DNA from: a virus
DNA length: 26,886 bases
Strand: one strand, 5' to 3'
IMG/VR virus record: IMGVR_UViG_3300035073_000063
Location: 1 to 26,886 of that record
Positions 14,685-21,951 of the stretch are shown piece after piece (within the stretch, counting starts at the first letter, position 1; every line of letters starts with the position of its first letter). Both the position numbers and the translations under genes were made by a program. The notes below the pieces were generated by a model. It had not been told where the DNA came from, made no database searches, and saw only the letters and a program-made list of their open reading frames with translations.

Positions 14685-15920
14685 TCACGCCGAGATGGTG
14701 ATCGCCTTCAGCACGTCGGGATTGAGCAGGCCGCCGCCCACCCGCTTCGTCGTGTAGAAGCTGACATAGGGCTTGTTGCTGAACGGGTCGCGCAGCACGC
14801 GCACGCCTGTGCGATCGACGATCAGATAGCCCATGCCGAAATCGCCGAAAAGGATCGGCTTGGCGCCGGCGGCGACATTCGGCATGCCTGCCATTTCGGT
14901 GATCGGATATTGGTTGAGCGTCGCCGGCTGGCCTGCCTGATAGGAGGGCTGCCACAGATAATTGCCCTGGCCATCCTTGAGCAGACGCACCTTGTTCTGT
15001 GTGTCGCGATTCATCACGAAGCGCGCGGCGGCGGTATATTCGGAGGGCAGCGCATAGACGAGATTGACGATTCCGTCCGAGGTCAAAGCCGCCGCAGCGC
15101 CGCTGACGACGGTGAGGATGGCGCCCCAGGGATGCGCCGCCGCATTGGCGCCGCCGGTGATATAGGTCAGCACGCCATTCGGCTTGTTCGCCCCATCGCC
15201 CGAGACGAATGCGAGCCCTTCCTGATAGGCGAATTCGGTCTGCACCTCGTCGCCGAGCCAGGACTCGACATCGACCTCGGCGTCGTCGAGCATGCCCTGC
15301 GTCGCCGACGGATTGGCGTAGATTTCGCCCGGCGTGTAGGTGAGGGTGCCGAAGGTCGGCGTCGCCGTCACGGGACGCGCGGCGGTTTCGTTCACCCAGC
15401 CTGACGCCGTCCCGCGATTGTTGAAGAGCTTGGAAAAGCCGCCCGTCGAGACCGACTGCACGCGGCAAATCGCGCGCATCGGCGAGATTTTGACGAGCCG
15501 ATCGGTGATCGTGCGATCCCATTCGACCGGCGTCAGATAGCCGCCCTCGGATGCAGTGCCCTTGTTGAGCGAGGCCTGCACGTCGCCGCGACGCATATGG
15601 GCGAGGAAGGCCTTGCTATATTCGGCGTCGCGCGGACGGCCTGGCGCGCCGCCGGCGCCGCCGGAGGCGAGCGCGGCGATGCGCTGATTGGCTTCGTCGA
15701 GCGCCGCCTGCAGATCGCCGACCGCAGCATTGATGCGATCGACCTTCTCGGCGCTCACCACATCGGCGAAGCGCTTGTCGATCCCGCGCAGCTGCTCGTC
15801 ATGCGCCGCCCGGAAGTCACTGAAGGCCTTGTTTAGCTCGACGAGGATCTTGTTCGGGTCGCCTTCCGCGCGCAGGCGCGTCACGCCGCGATAGGCGAGC
15901 GGCGAGGTGTGTATGCTCAT
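14685..15920 (-). CDS. Major capsid protein, HK97 fold
   Basis: The protein has 411 residues from ATG 15920 with AAGGA upstream. Residues 1-95 form a charged helical region (KILVELNKAFSDFRAAHDEQ, then VGDLQAALDEANQRIAALAS), like the delta domain of HK97 that acts as built-in scaffold and is removed by the protease. The shell domain starts near residue 105. Landmarks include GGYLTPVEWDRTITDRLV, a beta-hinge GWVNETAARPVT, and the C-terminal FGDFGMGYLIVDRTGV with LRDPFSNKPYVSFYTTKRVG, all classic for this capsid family. It lies directly after the protease gene, as expected. Confidence 0.95.
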   Translation of the reverse strand: MSIHTSPLAYRGVTRLRAEGDPNKILVELNKAFSDFRAAHDEQLRGIDKRFADVVSAEKVDRINAAVGDLQAALDEANQRIAALASGGAGGAPGRPRDAEYSKAFLAHMRRGDVQASLNKGTASEGGYLTPVEWDRTITDRLVKISPMRAICRVQSVSTGGFSKLFNNRGTASGWVNETAARPVTATPTFGTLTYTPGEIYANPSATQGMLDDAEVDVESWLGDEVQTEFAYQEGLAFVSGDGANKPNGVLTYITGGANAAAHPWGAILTVVSGAAAALTSDGIVNLVYALPSEYTAAARFVMNRDTQNKVRLLKDGQGNYLWQPSYQAGQPATLNQYPITEMAGMPNVAAGAKPILFGDFGMGYLIVDRTGVRVLRDPFSNKPYVSFYTTKRVGGGLLNPDVLKAITISA

Positions 15921-15933
15921 GTTTCGTCCTTTT

Positions 15934-16797
15934 TTAAGATTTGAGGGTCGCGAGCAGCCGCTCGGCGGCGGCCATGTCGAAGGCCGCAGGGTGTGAGCCA
16001 GCGCGAGGCGTGGCGGGATCGGCAGCGTCGCGCATGCCGGCGTCGCGAAACATCTTGCGCCGCTCGGAACGCGGCACGCCCTGTTTCGCGAGAAGAGCTT
16101 CGAGGCGGCGGCGCGATTGGACGCGCGCATCGGCCCCGCTGTTCGATGCGCCTTCGCTCTCCGGCGCGGCGAAATCTCCGTCCGAAAAGCCGAGGTCGCG
16201 CGCATCCTTTGCATTGATGAAGGTTTCGGCGTCCATCATCGCCGCGATCTTGTCGCCCGTCTGGCCCGAGCGCGCGGCGTAGATTTCCGCCATCGCCGAG
16301 TCGAAGGGCTCGAACATATCGGCGCCGGCGCGCATGTCGTGGCGATTGCCGACGACGACGCCCCAGGCGTTGTGAATCATCAGGAATGAGCCCTGGCCCA
16401 TCAGGATTTGATCGCCTGCCATGGCGATCAGCGAGGCGGCGCTGGCGGCGAGGCCCATCACCTTCACGGAGACCTCTGCCTTGTGATCCCTGAGCATGTT
16501 GAAGATGGCGAGGCCTTCGAACATGTCTCCGCCCGGCGAATTTATGGCGATGGTGACGGGCTTCTCGCCGATCGCGCGCAGAGCGCCCGCCATGCGCTTC
16601 GCCGTGAAGCCGCCGCCGGTCCAGTAGTCCTCGCCGATCACGTCATAGATCGTGATCGTCTGATCGGATTCAGCCGCGGCCATGGGCGCGACCATGGGCG
16701 CCGCGGCCCAGAGCTCCAGCGCCGACGAGGGCGCATCCCACTGATAGGATTCGGGACGTTCGAAGGCTTTGACGGCGGGAAGCTGGCGCAGCGACAT
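15934..16797 (-). CDS. ClpP-like head maturation protease
   Basis: The protein has 287 residues from ATG 16797 with GAGG eight bases upstream; upstream codons in this frame overlap the portal gene. ClpP-fold signatures are clear: INSPGGDMFEGLAIFNML, VMGLAASAASLIAMAG with nucleophile Ser119, and FLMIHNAW with His142. An acidic C-terminal half and a Arg/Ala-rich tail follow. It should cleave the capsid delta region (and itself) inside the prohead. It comes right after the portal gene and before the capsid, as in HK97-like phages. Confidence 0.94.
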   Translation of the reverse strand: MSLRQLPAVKAFERPESYQWDAPSSALELWAAAPMVAPMAAAESDQTITIYDVIGEDYWTGGGFTAKRMAGALRAIGEKPVTIAINSPGGDMFEGLAIFNMLRDHKAEVSVKVMGLAASAASLIAMAGDQILMGQGSFLMIHNAWGVVVGNRHDMRAGADMFEPFDSAMAEIYAARSGQTGDKIAAMMDAETFINAKDARDLGFSDGDFAAPESEGASNSGADARVQSRRRLEALLAKQGVPRSERRKMFRDAGMRDAADPATPRAGSHPAAFDMAAAERLLATLKS

Positions 16798-16807
16798 CGG
16801 GGCGGCC

Positions 16808-18043
16808 TCATTGTTGCGGGGATGCGGGCGGCTGGACGCCGGGAGGCGTGAGGCCGACGCCGTCCGGACGCGGCGGAAGCCCGACGAGATCGCGGATTTC
16901 ATTCGCCTCCATCCACGGCTTGTGCCCGCCGGAGCCGGACGCTTTGGCGAAGAATTCGGCCTGATCCTTCATCGAGCCGCGCAGCAATTCACGCTCATCG
17001 AAATCGATCGTGTAGCGGCGCTTTTCCTCGCGGGTGAGCAAAGAGCGGCGGATAGCTTGCTCCCAATTGGCGAAGCTCGGGGCGAGGCCGAAGCGCACGA
17101 ACAAAATGGCGAGCTGCTCGACGCCGGAGCCCCAGGACGTATCGTCCATTCCCATCAGCGGGCGCGGGACGCCGAAGAAGCGGGCGATCTCCTCGACCAT
17201 GTGACGCGCTGTCTCGATCGTCTGCGCGTCTTTGGCCGTCTGCTGGAAATGCTCGACATTCATACCTTCGTCGAGGACCATGAAACGACCACGGTTCTTC
17301 GATCCAGCGTAACTCTCTAGCTGTTGCTTCAGCTCCTCTTTTGCCGGCTTGCTGAGTTTGCCTGGATGTTTGAGCGCGCCACCGGCCGCCATGCCTGTCT
17401 TATAGATCGAGAAAAGCGACGCGGAGGCCTCGCGCGAGAGGCCGATCGCTTCGGCGGCGAGCGTCAGCATCGAGAGGCCGCGCACGCCGTCGACGGAAAA
17501 GCCGCGCAGGTGAAACACCTCCTCTTGCGGCAGATCGAAGCTGCGATTGCTTTGTGTGAAACGATAGCGCAGTCGGCCGTCGCCTTGAACTTCTACATCG
17601 GCGCCAGCGGGCTCGATCGGCAGCAGTCCGGCGACGCGTGGCCCCGTGCGAACGATGCGCGCGAAGGCGTCGCCGCCCGACAAAACGCGCATCTCCATCA
17701 GTCGTTTGAACTCATAAGCCGTCTGAAAGGCGTTTGGCTCATGCATGAGCAAATCAAAAAGCGGATGATCATCCGCTTCTCCCGCCACGCCGCCACCCGC
17801 CGCCGCCTTGCGCATGAGACGTAGCGGCAGCATGCCGATGGCGCCAGCGCGCAGATCGATGCAGCGCACAACCGCGGATGTTTCGTAGGCCGAGACTGAA
17901 TTTCGCCCGGTGCGGACGAATTCGAGAAATGCCGGATCGTCGAAACCGGCGAAGCTTTGTCCGCTTGCGCGCGGCGCAGGAGCGGCCGCAGCGTGGCGCA
18001 GGCGTCGCGCGACGCTCAGTCTCGATGCGACAGCGTATGTCAC
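16808..18043 (-). CDS. Portal protein, HK97 family
   Basis: The protein has 411 residues from GTG 18043, after an AAGG a little far upstream and 12 bases from the terminase stop. Family landmarks are SAVVRCIDLRAGAIGMLPLR near residue 57, HPLFDLLMHEPNAFQTAYEF, EEVFHLRGFSVDGVRGLSML, and the stem/crown region MVEEIARFFGVPRPLMG with SWGSGVEQLAILFVRFGLAP. It forms the dodecameric ring through which DNA is packaged and leaves. The C-terminus is proline-rich (PPGVQPPASPQQ). Confidence 0.95.
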   Translation of the reverse strand: MTYAVASRLSVARRLRHAAAAPAPRASGQSFAGFDDPAFLEFVRTGRNSVSAYETSAVVRCIDLRAGAIGMLPLRLMRKAAAGGGVAGEADDHPLFDLLMHEPNAFQTAYEFKRLMEMRVLSGGDAFARIVRTGPRVAGLLPIEPAGADVEVQGDGRLRYRFTQSNRSFDLPQEEVFHLRGFSVDGVRGLSMLTLAAEAIGLSREASASLFSIYKTGMAAGGALKHPGKLSKPAKEELKQQLESYAGSKNRGRFMVLDEGMNVEHFQQTAKDAQTIETARHMVEEIARFFGVPRPLMGMDDTSWGSGVEQLAILFVRFGLAPSFANWEQAIRRSLLTREEKRRYTIDFDERELLRGSMKDQAEFFAKASGSGGHKPWMEANEIRDLVGLPPRPDGVGLTPPGVQPPASPQQ

Positions 18044-18055
18044 TTCGGATCCGCC

Positions 18056-19834
18056 TTAGCCAATGATGATGGAATCGGTTTCATAGTTGGAGGTTTTGTC
18101 TTCGGCCGTCAGAGCGACTGCCTCGGCGCAGACGGCGGCGGTGATTCCGTCGATCTTCTCGCGCGAGTGCTTTTTGCTCGGCTTGAAATTACCGTTCGTG
18201 TCGGAGATCACATTGGCGTTGAGCGCCATCCAGCGCAGCACGGGATTGCCACCATGATCAAGCTTGCCCGTGTAGACGAGCCCCTCGAAATGCTTTGACG
18301 CTTCGGTCAGATGCGGGATCGTCTGCTTGACGACGCGGAAGAGTTCCGGGTCGACGCCGTCATCGGTCAGATCAGTGTAGAGCTTCGCCGCGTTCCAATC
18401 GTCATAGCCGATCCCGAGAACGTCATAGCAAGCTATAGCTTCCTTGATCGCCGCGCCGATGAGGTTCTGATCGATGTAATCGCCGGGACAGGTCTCGATT
18501 GCTTCCATGCGGAGGAAGCGGTCATAGGGCGCGCGATCTTCTTTCGATCGTGGCTCGATGGCGTCGGCCGGAACCCAGAAGCGGCAGATCACGCGTGTCT
18601 TGTCGTCGTCGCCCTCCGGCGGAAACAGAGCGACGAGCGCGGTGATGTCCTTTTTCACGCTGAGGTCGAAGCCGAGATAGCACTTGCGGCCTTTCAGGCG
18701 CTCCGGAAAAGCCTTCCAATCGTTCTTCGACTCGCAGCATGCATCCCATTTTTTCGCAGGAAGCCAGCGGGTGACGGCGTCCACCCATTGATTGAGGTGG
18801 TAGCGACGGAAATGCGATTCCGCGCGGGGGTTGCCGTGCGCGTAGGAATATTCGTCGCGCAGGAAGTCGATGGTCGGCGAGAGGCCGAGGTTGGGATTGA
18901 CGCGCCGCCAATTGGCTTCATCTTCCCAATCATCCTCGTCCTCCAGCGCGAACATGACGACGAGCGAGCGCGGCGCATAGAGGCCTTCTCCGGTGTCGGC
19001 GCCGCGCTCGGGCGGCGCGATCGGTCCCTCGAGGATCGCCTTCGATTCCTTGAAGAGGTCATAGCCCGTGACGGCGCTCTTCAGTCCGGCTGTGCTGGCG
19101 AACAGCTCGACCGGCTGCAGCTGGGCGCCCATGCCCTGCCGTATCGTGGTGTCGAGATCACGCGATTCCCATTCGTGCATCTCGTCGCCGACCGAGACAT
19201 AGGGCGAAAAGCCATGCTTGCCCGCCGCCTTTCCGGTCAGAAGCTCGAAGCGGGCCAGCATGCGCGCGCACCAGATCGACTTGTGGAAGACGGCGAGGTC
19301 TCTCGCGAGGCGAGGCTCCAGCGCGATCATCGCCTTCATCTTGTTGAGGACCGTTTTCGCCTGCTTTTCATTGAGCGCGAAGCAATAGCCCTGGCCGCCA
19401 TAGACCGCGTCGATCGCCCAGACGGCGAGGGCGAATGCGGCGAGTAATTCCGTCTTGCCGTTCTTGCGCGCGATCCACAGTAGGAGCCGACGAAATAGGC
19501 GAACATGGACCCATGCCTTCTCGCCGGTTTGCGGATCGACGATCTCGGTCGGGACCCGCCAGCCGAAAAACAGCCTGACGGCGATTTCCTGCCAGAGCAT
19601 CAGCCGGAACGGAACACCAGCGAAACGCAGATCTGTCAGCCGGAAAATCTTCGGCCAGAGGTCGACCATGAAGTCGGCCTTGGCCACGTCATACCAGGCG
19701 CCCTCGACGGCGGCGGCGCGGCGCCAAGCGATCTCCGCCCATGTCCAGCCCTCGGCGGCGCCGCGAGCGATGAAGTCGGGGAGATCGCGCGCGAGCGGCG
19801 GAGTATCGCCCGCCGCGGCCGCAGGCGAAGGCAT
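18056..19834 (-). CDS. Terminase large subunit
   Basis: The protein has 592 residues from ATG 19834. The ATPase domain has WIARKNGKTEL (Walker-A-like, Lys127) and YVSVGDEMHEW (Walker B, Asp218-Glu219). The nuclease domain starts near 385 with YLGFDLSVKKDITALVALF (Asp391 a candidate metal ligand) and closes with HSREKIDGITAAVCAEAVAL. This is the terminase-1 (HK97/YmfN-like) type. It packages DNA into the prohead through the portal and cuts it to unit length. It follows the P27-type small subunit by 11 bases. Confidence 0.95.
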   Translation of the reverse strand: MPSPAAAAGDTPPLARDLPDFIARGAAEGWTWAEIAWRRAAAVEGAWYDVAKADFMVDLWPKIFRLTDLRFAGVPFRLMLWQEIAVRLFFGWRVPTEIVDPQTGEKAWVHVRLFRRLLLWIARKNGKTELLAAFALAVWAIDAVYGGQGYCFALNEKQAKTVLNKMKAMIALEPRLARDLAVFHKSIWCARMLARFELLTGKAAGKHGFSPYVSVGDEMHEWESRDLDTTIRQGMGAQLQPVELFASTAGLKSAVTGYDLFKESKAILEGPIAPPERGADTGEGLYAPRSLVVMFALEDEDDWEDEANWRRVNPNLGLSPTIDFLRDEYSYAHGNPRAESHFRRYHLNQWVDAVTRWLPAKKWDACCESKNDWKAFPERLKGRKCYLGFDLSVKKDITALVALFPPEGDDDKTRVICRFWVPADAIEPRSKEDRAPYDRFLRMEAIETCPGDYIDQNLIGAAIKEAIACYDVLGIGYDDWNAAKLYTDLTDDGVDPELFRVVKQTIPHLTEASKHFEGLVYTGKLDHGGNPVLRWMALNANVISDTNGNFKPSKKHSREKIDGITAAVCAEAVALTAEDKTSNYETDSIIIG

Positions 19835-19845
19835 GCGTGCGGATC

Positions 19846-20463
19846 CTACTGCAGCGTGACCGGCGGCTTCGAATCGTGCCGCGACGCCAAGCCAATGAGA
19901 TCGTCGTCGGCGCCGGCGCTCGGTTCACGCGTCTCCGGAGCGGAGGCGCCGCCGCCGGGCCGCGGACCGCCGCCATATTGCGACTGCTCGCGGAGGAGGG
20001 CGTAGCGGCGCAGTGGCGTGAGACCGAACTCGGCGGTGGCGTCGAAGATGAACTTGGCCAGCCGCTCCTTGACCATGACGGCCGGGTTGACGCGCAGCAT
20101 CTTGTTGCCGCCGTGTGTCTTGGCCCAATACTGCGCGCCGTTGACGAGGATGTTGTCAACGGCGGCGAAATAGTCGGCGATCGAGATGCAGAGGACGGCG
20201 AAAGCGTAGCGATCGAGGCTCTGCACGATGTGCATCTCGCGCAGCTCGGCGGCGAGATCGCGCCAGACTGTGAGCGCCGGCTTCAATCGATCGTCGAGCA
20301 GCATGACCGGCGGGGCGAAAGGGTCGCTCGACTCCGCCGGCGCCGCGGCGATGACGCCCGCGAGCCGCTCCGCCTCGGCGAGCGCGCGATCCGCCTTGGA
20401 CATGCGCTTGCCCGGGCCGCCCTTGGCGGCTTGCATCTGCGGCGTGTCAGGTCGGCGGCCCAT
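19846..20463 (-). CDS. Terminase small subunit, P27 family-like
   Basis: The protein has 205 residues from ATG 20463 with AGGGA upstream. It begins with a basic arm (MGRRPDTPQMQAAKGGPGKR) typical of P27 small terminases, then LTVWRDLAAELREMHIVQSL, YAFAVLCISIADYFAA and the conserved end VKERLAKFIFDATAEFGLTP. The C-terminal 40 residues are Gly/Pro/Asp-rich linker. It recognises the packaging site on phage DNA and recruits the large subunit. Confidence 0.9.
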   Translation of the reverse strand: MGRRPDTPQMQAAKGGPGKRMSKADRALAEAERLAGVIAAAPAESSDPFAPPVMLLDDRLKPALTVWRDLAAELREMHIVQSLDRYAFAVLCISIADYFAAVDNILVNGAQYWAKTHGGNKMLRVNPAVMVKERLAKFIFDATAEFGLTPLRRYALLREQSQYGGGPRPGGGASAPETREPSAGADDDLIGLASRHDSKPPVTLQ

Positions 20464-20678
20464 CGTCCCTACAACAAAAAAAGTTTCCAGAATAACGCGG
20501 CATTTTTTGCCGGGTTAAGGGCCCGGTCGCGGGAAGGTGGCCCCTGAAGATTTGCTACCCCCCTCGCATAGGTGATAGCCCTTACTTGTCGCCCCGCGTC
20601 GCTGCTGCGCCTACGTGGATGTGCGTGAGGCTCGCCCTCAATGAGGTGTCTGCGTAGTGTCGACCGCCCGCGGTCACC
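20464..20678 (-). other. Non-coding gap between HNH nuclease and terminase genes; candidate cos or late-control region
   Basis: These 215 bases hold no credible gene. A small hairpin (CGGCA, five T's, TGCCG, at about 20498-20514) and a run of seven A's at 20474-20480 (T's on the minus strand) are present, but hairpin and T-run are about 20 bases apart, so a strong terminator is unlikely. A C6 run (20562-20567) and direct GC-rich blocks (GGGCCCGG near 20520) also lie here. HNH plus HK97-type terminase genes are known to flank or border cos sites in cohesive-end phages, so this is the first place to look for one. No cos sequence could be recognised by eye. Confidence 0.4.
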
Positions 20679-21026
20679 CTATCGCGCCACTGCCCGCTCG
20701 GCGCGTTGCTTGTCGCGGTTGTGGTGGAAGCCGCAGAGGCTCTGCAGCGCACCGTTCCAGAACTTCTCGGGATCGCCGCGATGCGGTTCGATATGGTCGG
20801 CGACGGTCGCCGCCGTCACCACGCCCTCGGCCTGGCACATCCGGCATAGAGGCTCGGCGGCGAGCTGCGCCTTGCTCTTGGCGCGCCATCGGCGCAGGCC
20901 ATACAAAGCGCGACAAGGATCGCGCTCGCGGCGCCAGCGATCGAACTGGCGCGCGCTCTCGGCCTTCAATTCGCCAGAGCCGGAACGCCGACCAGCGGCC
21001 GGCGCAGTGCGGGGAGCCCTGGCCAT
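20679..21026 (-). CDS. HNH endonuclease
   Basis: The protein has 115 residues from ATG 21026, with AAGGGA five bases upstream; longer frames overlap the NusG-like gene. The HNH fold is clear: LCRMCQAEGVVTAATVADHI with a Cys-x-x-Cys knuckle and the DHI pair, HRGDPEKFWN, then LQSLCGFHHNRDKQ with the final C-x-x-H-H-N. The basic N-terminus may bind DNA. In cohesive-end siphophages an HNH protein beside the terminase genes works with the large terminase to cut at cos, and this location fits. A homing-type role is less likely because the gene is in frame with the module and lies in the usual place. Confidence 0.92.
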   Translation of the reverse strand: MARAPRTAPAAGRRSGSGELKAESARQFDRWRRERDPCRALYGLRRWRAKSKAQLAAEPLCRMCQAEGVVTAATVADHIEPHRGDPEKFWNGALQSLCGFHHNRDKQRAERAVAR

Positions 21027-21036
21027 TCGTCCCTTG

Positions 21037-21666
21037 TCATGATTGGAGGCAAAGCTTCGCTTCGCGCGCAGATCGGCCTGCGCGGTGCTTGGACATCGAC
21101 TTGATCGGAGGCCGGCGGCCTTGCTCCACAAGCTCGATGTGCCCGACCTCGATAACCAAGGGCGTCGGGCCGCCGAAGATCGACACAAGAATACGCACAC
21201 TGCCCGCCTTGATGTCAATATCCTGAACTGATGCACGAAAGCCGGAGAATGGCCCCTCGGTCACACGCACGGTGTCGCCCGGCGCAAACCGCGCTACCTC
21301 TTCGGCAGACGGCCGAGGCAGCTTCGCTCGCCGATAGAAGGCAATCAGATCATCAGGCACGGGGGACGGCGGCTCCTGCGATCCTGGCCGCAGGAAGTCG
21401 ACCACATGACGCATATCGGCGACTGTCCGCAGTAGACTACTGCCCGTCTCGCCGTCGAGGTCGGCGCGCAGGAACACATATCGGCCGAAGCGAGGATATT
21501 TGATCACTCGGCGCGCCAGACGGCCGGACTTGGACAGCCTGTCCCGCGTCGTCGATCTCACCACATGCACGGGCCGCCACGCTTGCAACCGGGCCGCACA
21601 TAGCCGCAGCGCGACATCCTCGTCATGACCCTCGTAAGCCTCGACCACATACCATCGCTCGACCAT
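21037..21666 (-). CDS. NusG/RfaH-type transcription elongation factor (phage-encoded)
   Basis: The protein has 209 residues from ATG 21666, chosen for GGAGGGC just upstream; codons beyond it (to 21912) merely translate the repeat array into GIGGIGG-like sequence. Residues 3-112 form an NGN domain: RWYVVEAYEGHDEDVALRL, KYPRFGRYVFLRADLD, TVADMRHVVDFLR, PVPDDLIAFYRR. Residues 127-180 form a KOW domain: FAPGDTVRVTEGPFSGFRAS and IFGGPTPLVIEVGHIELV. A basic tail follows. NGN domains bind the RNA polymerase clamp and reduce pausing; specialised members such as RfaH are loaded at a DNA element or hairpin. Here the gene directly follows an unusual repeat region and precedes the packaging, head and tail genes, which suggests an antitermination role. 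That link is inference. Confidence 0.92.
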   Translation of the reverse strand: MVERWYVVEAYEGHDEDVALRLCAARLQAWRPVHVVRSTTRDRLSKSGRLARRVIKYPRFGRYVFLRADLDGETGSSLLRTVADMRHVVDFLRPGSQEPPSPVPDDLIAFYRRAKLPRPSAEEVARFAPGDTVRVTEGPFSGFRASVQDIDIKAGSVRILVSIFGGPTPLVIEVGHIELVEQGRRPPIKSMSKHRAGRSAREAKLCLQS

Positions 21667-21758
21667 TTTGCCCTCCACTCGGCCATTATCACACCTATCC
21701 CACTTCCCCTTCCGAGAAAAACAATGTGGGATAACACAAGCAACTGTATTGATTTGGG

Positions 21759-21878
21759 TTATCCCACCTATCCCACCTATCCCACCTGTTTGCCATTCCT
21801 GGCCGGCAGGCATCGCGCTCTTCGCGCACGCACGCATACGCGTGGAAAGAGGTGGGATATGTGGGATAGGTGGGATAA
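21759..21878. repeat. 33-base inverted repeat formed by the two facing triple arrays
   Basis: Arms at 21759-21791 and 21846-21878 match at 31 of 33 positions as reverse complements, with 54 bases between. In the minus-strand transcript this would be a very long stem ahead of the NusG ribosome site. A second perfect 10-bp pair (GTGGGATAAC at 21726-21735 with GTTATCCCAC at 21758-21767) competes for the left arm, so two alternative structures can be drawn. This is suggestive of a switch, but not proof of one. Confidence 0.8.
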
Positions 21879-21908
21879 TGCGTTTAAATTCAATTATATA
21901 TACGCATT
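21876..21908. other. AT-rich island flanked by a 6-bp inverted repeat (candidate unwinding element)
   Basis: Between ATGCGT (21878-21883) and ACGCAT (21902-21907) lies an 18-base stretch with a single G or C. It is the most AT-rich spot noticed in a strongly GC-rich window, and it sits between two repeat groups. Origins often place such an easily melted element next to iterons. On the minus strand it also contains TATAAT, a perfect -10 hexamer, but no convincing -35 is found at the right distance, so a promoter is only possible. Confidence 0.5.
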
Positions 21909-21951
21909 CCACTTCCCTGCAGCTCGCTCCAGATGTGGGATAGGTGGGATA

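Larger units (their letters stand above)
21667..21951. repeat. TATCCCAC iteron-like array in the helicase-NusG gap (candidate origin and/or control region)
   Basis: The 285 bases between the helicase stop and the NusG start hold ten perfect copies of TATCCCAC plus one near copy. In plus orientation they start at 21687 (TATCACAC, one mismatch), 21696, 21760, 21769 and 21778. In the reverse orientation (GTGGGATA) they start at 21726, 21852, 21861, 21870, 21935 and 21944. Within groups the period is exactly nine bases, less than one helical turn. The last copy touches the helicase stop codon. The layout is roughly mirror-symmetric about 21820. Iterons beside a replication gene and an AT-rich stretch point to an origin; tandem operators or an RNA leader structure are the other readings. 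No protein is credible in this gap. Confidence 0.85.

Noticed and set aside
18311-19447. Plus-strand open frame of 378 codons
   Set aside because: Shadow of the large terminase gene; composition typical of antisense GC-rich frames.
20470-20520. Intrinsic terminator on the minus strand before the small terminase
   Set aside because: The hairpin has only five base pairs and the T-run is about 20 bases away.
21667-21912. N-terminal extension of the NusG-like protein up to 21912
   Set aside because: The extra residues translate the repeat array into GIGGIGG-like sequence, while ATG 21666 has a good ribosome site and starts right at the NGN domain.
21687-21951. CRISPR-like repeat array
   Set aside because: Repeats are 8-9 bases, in both directions and without unique spacers of constant length.
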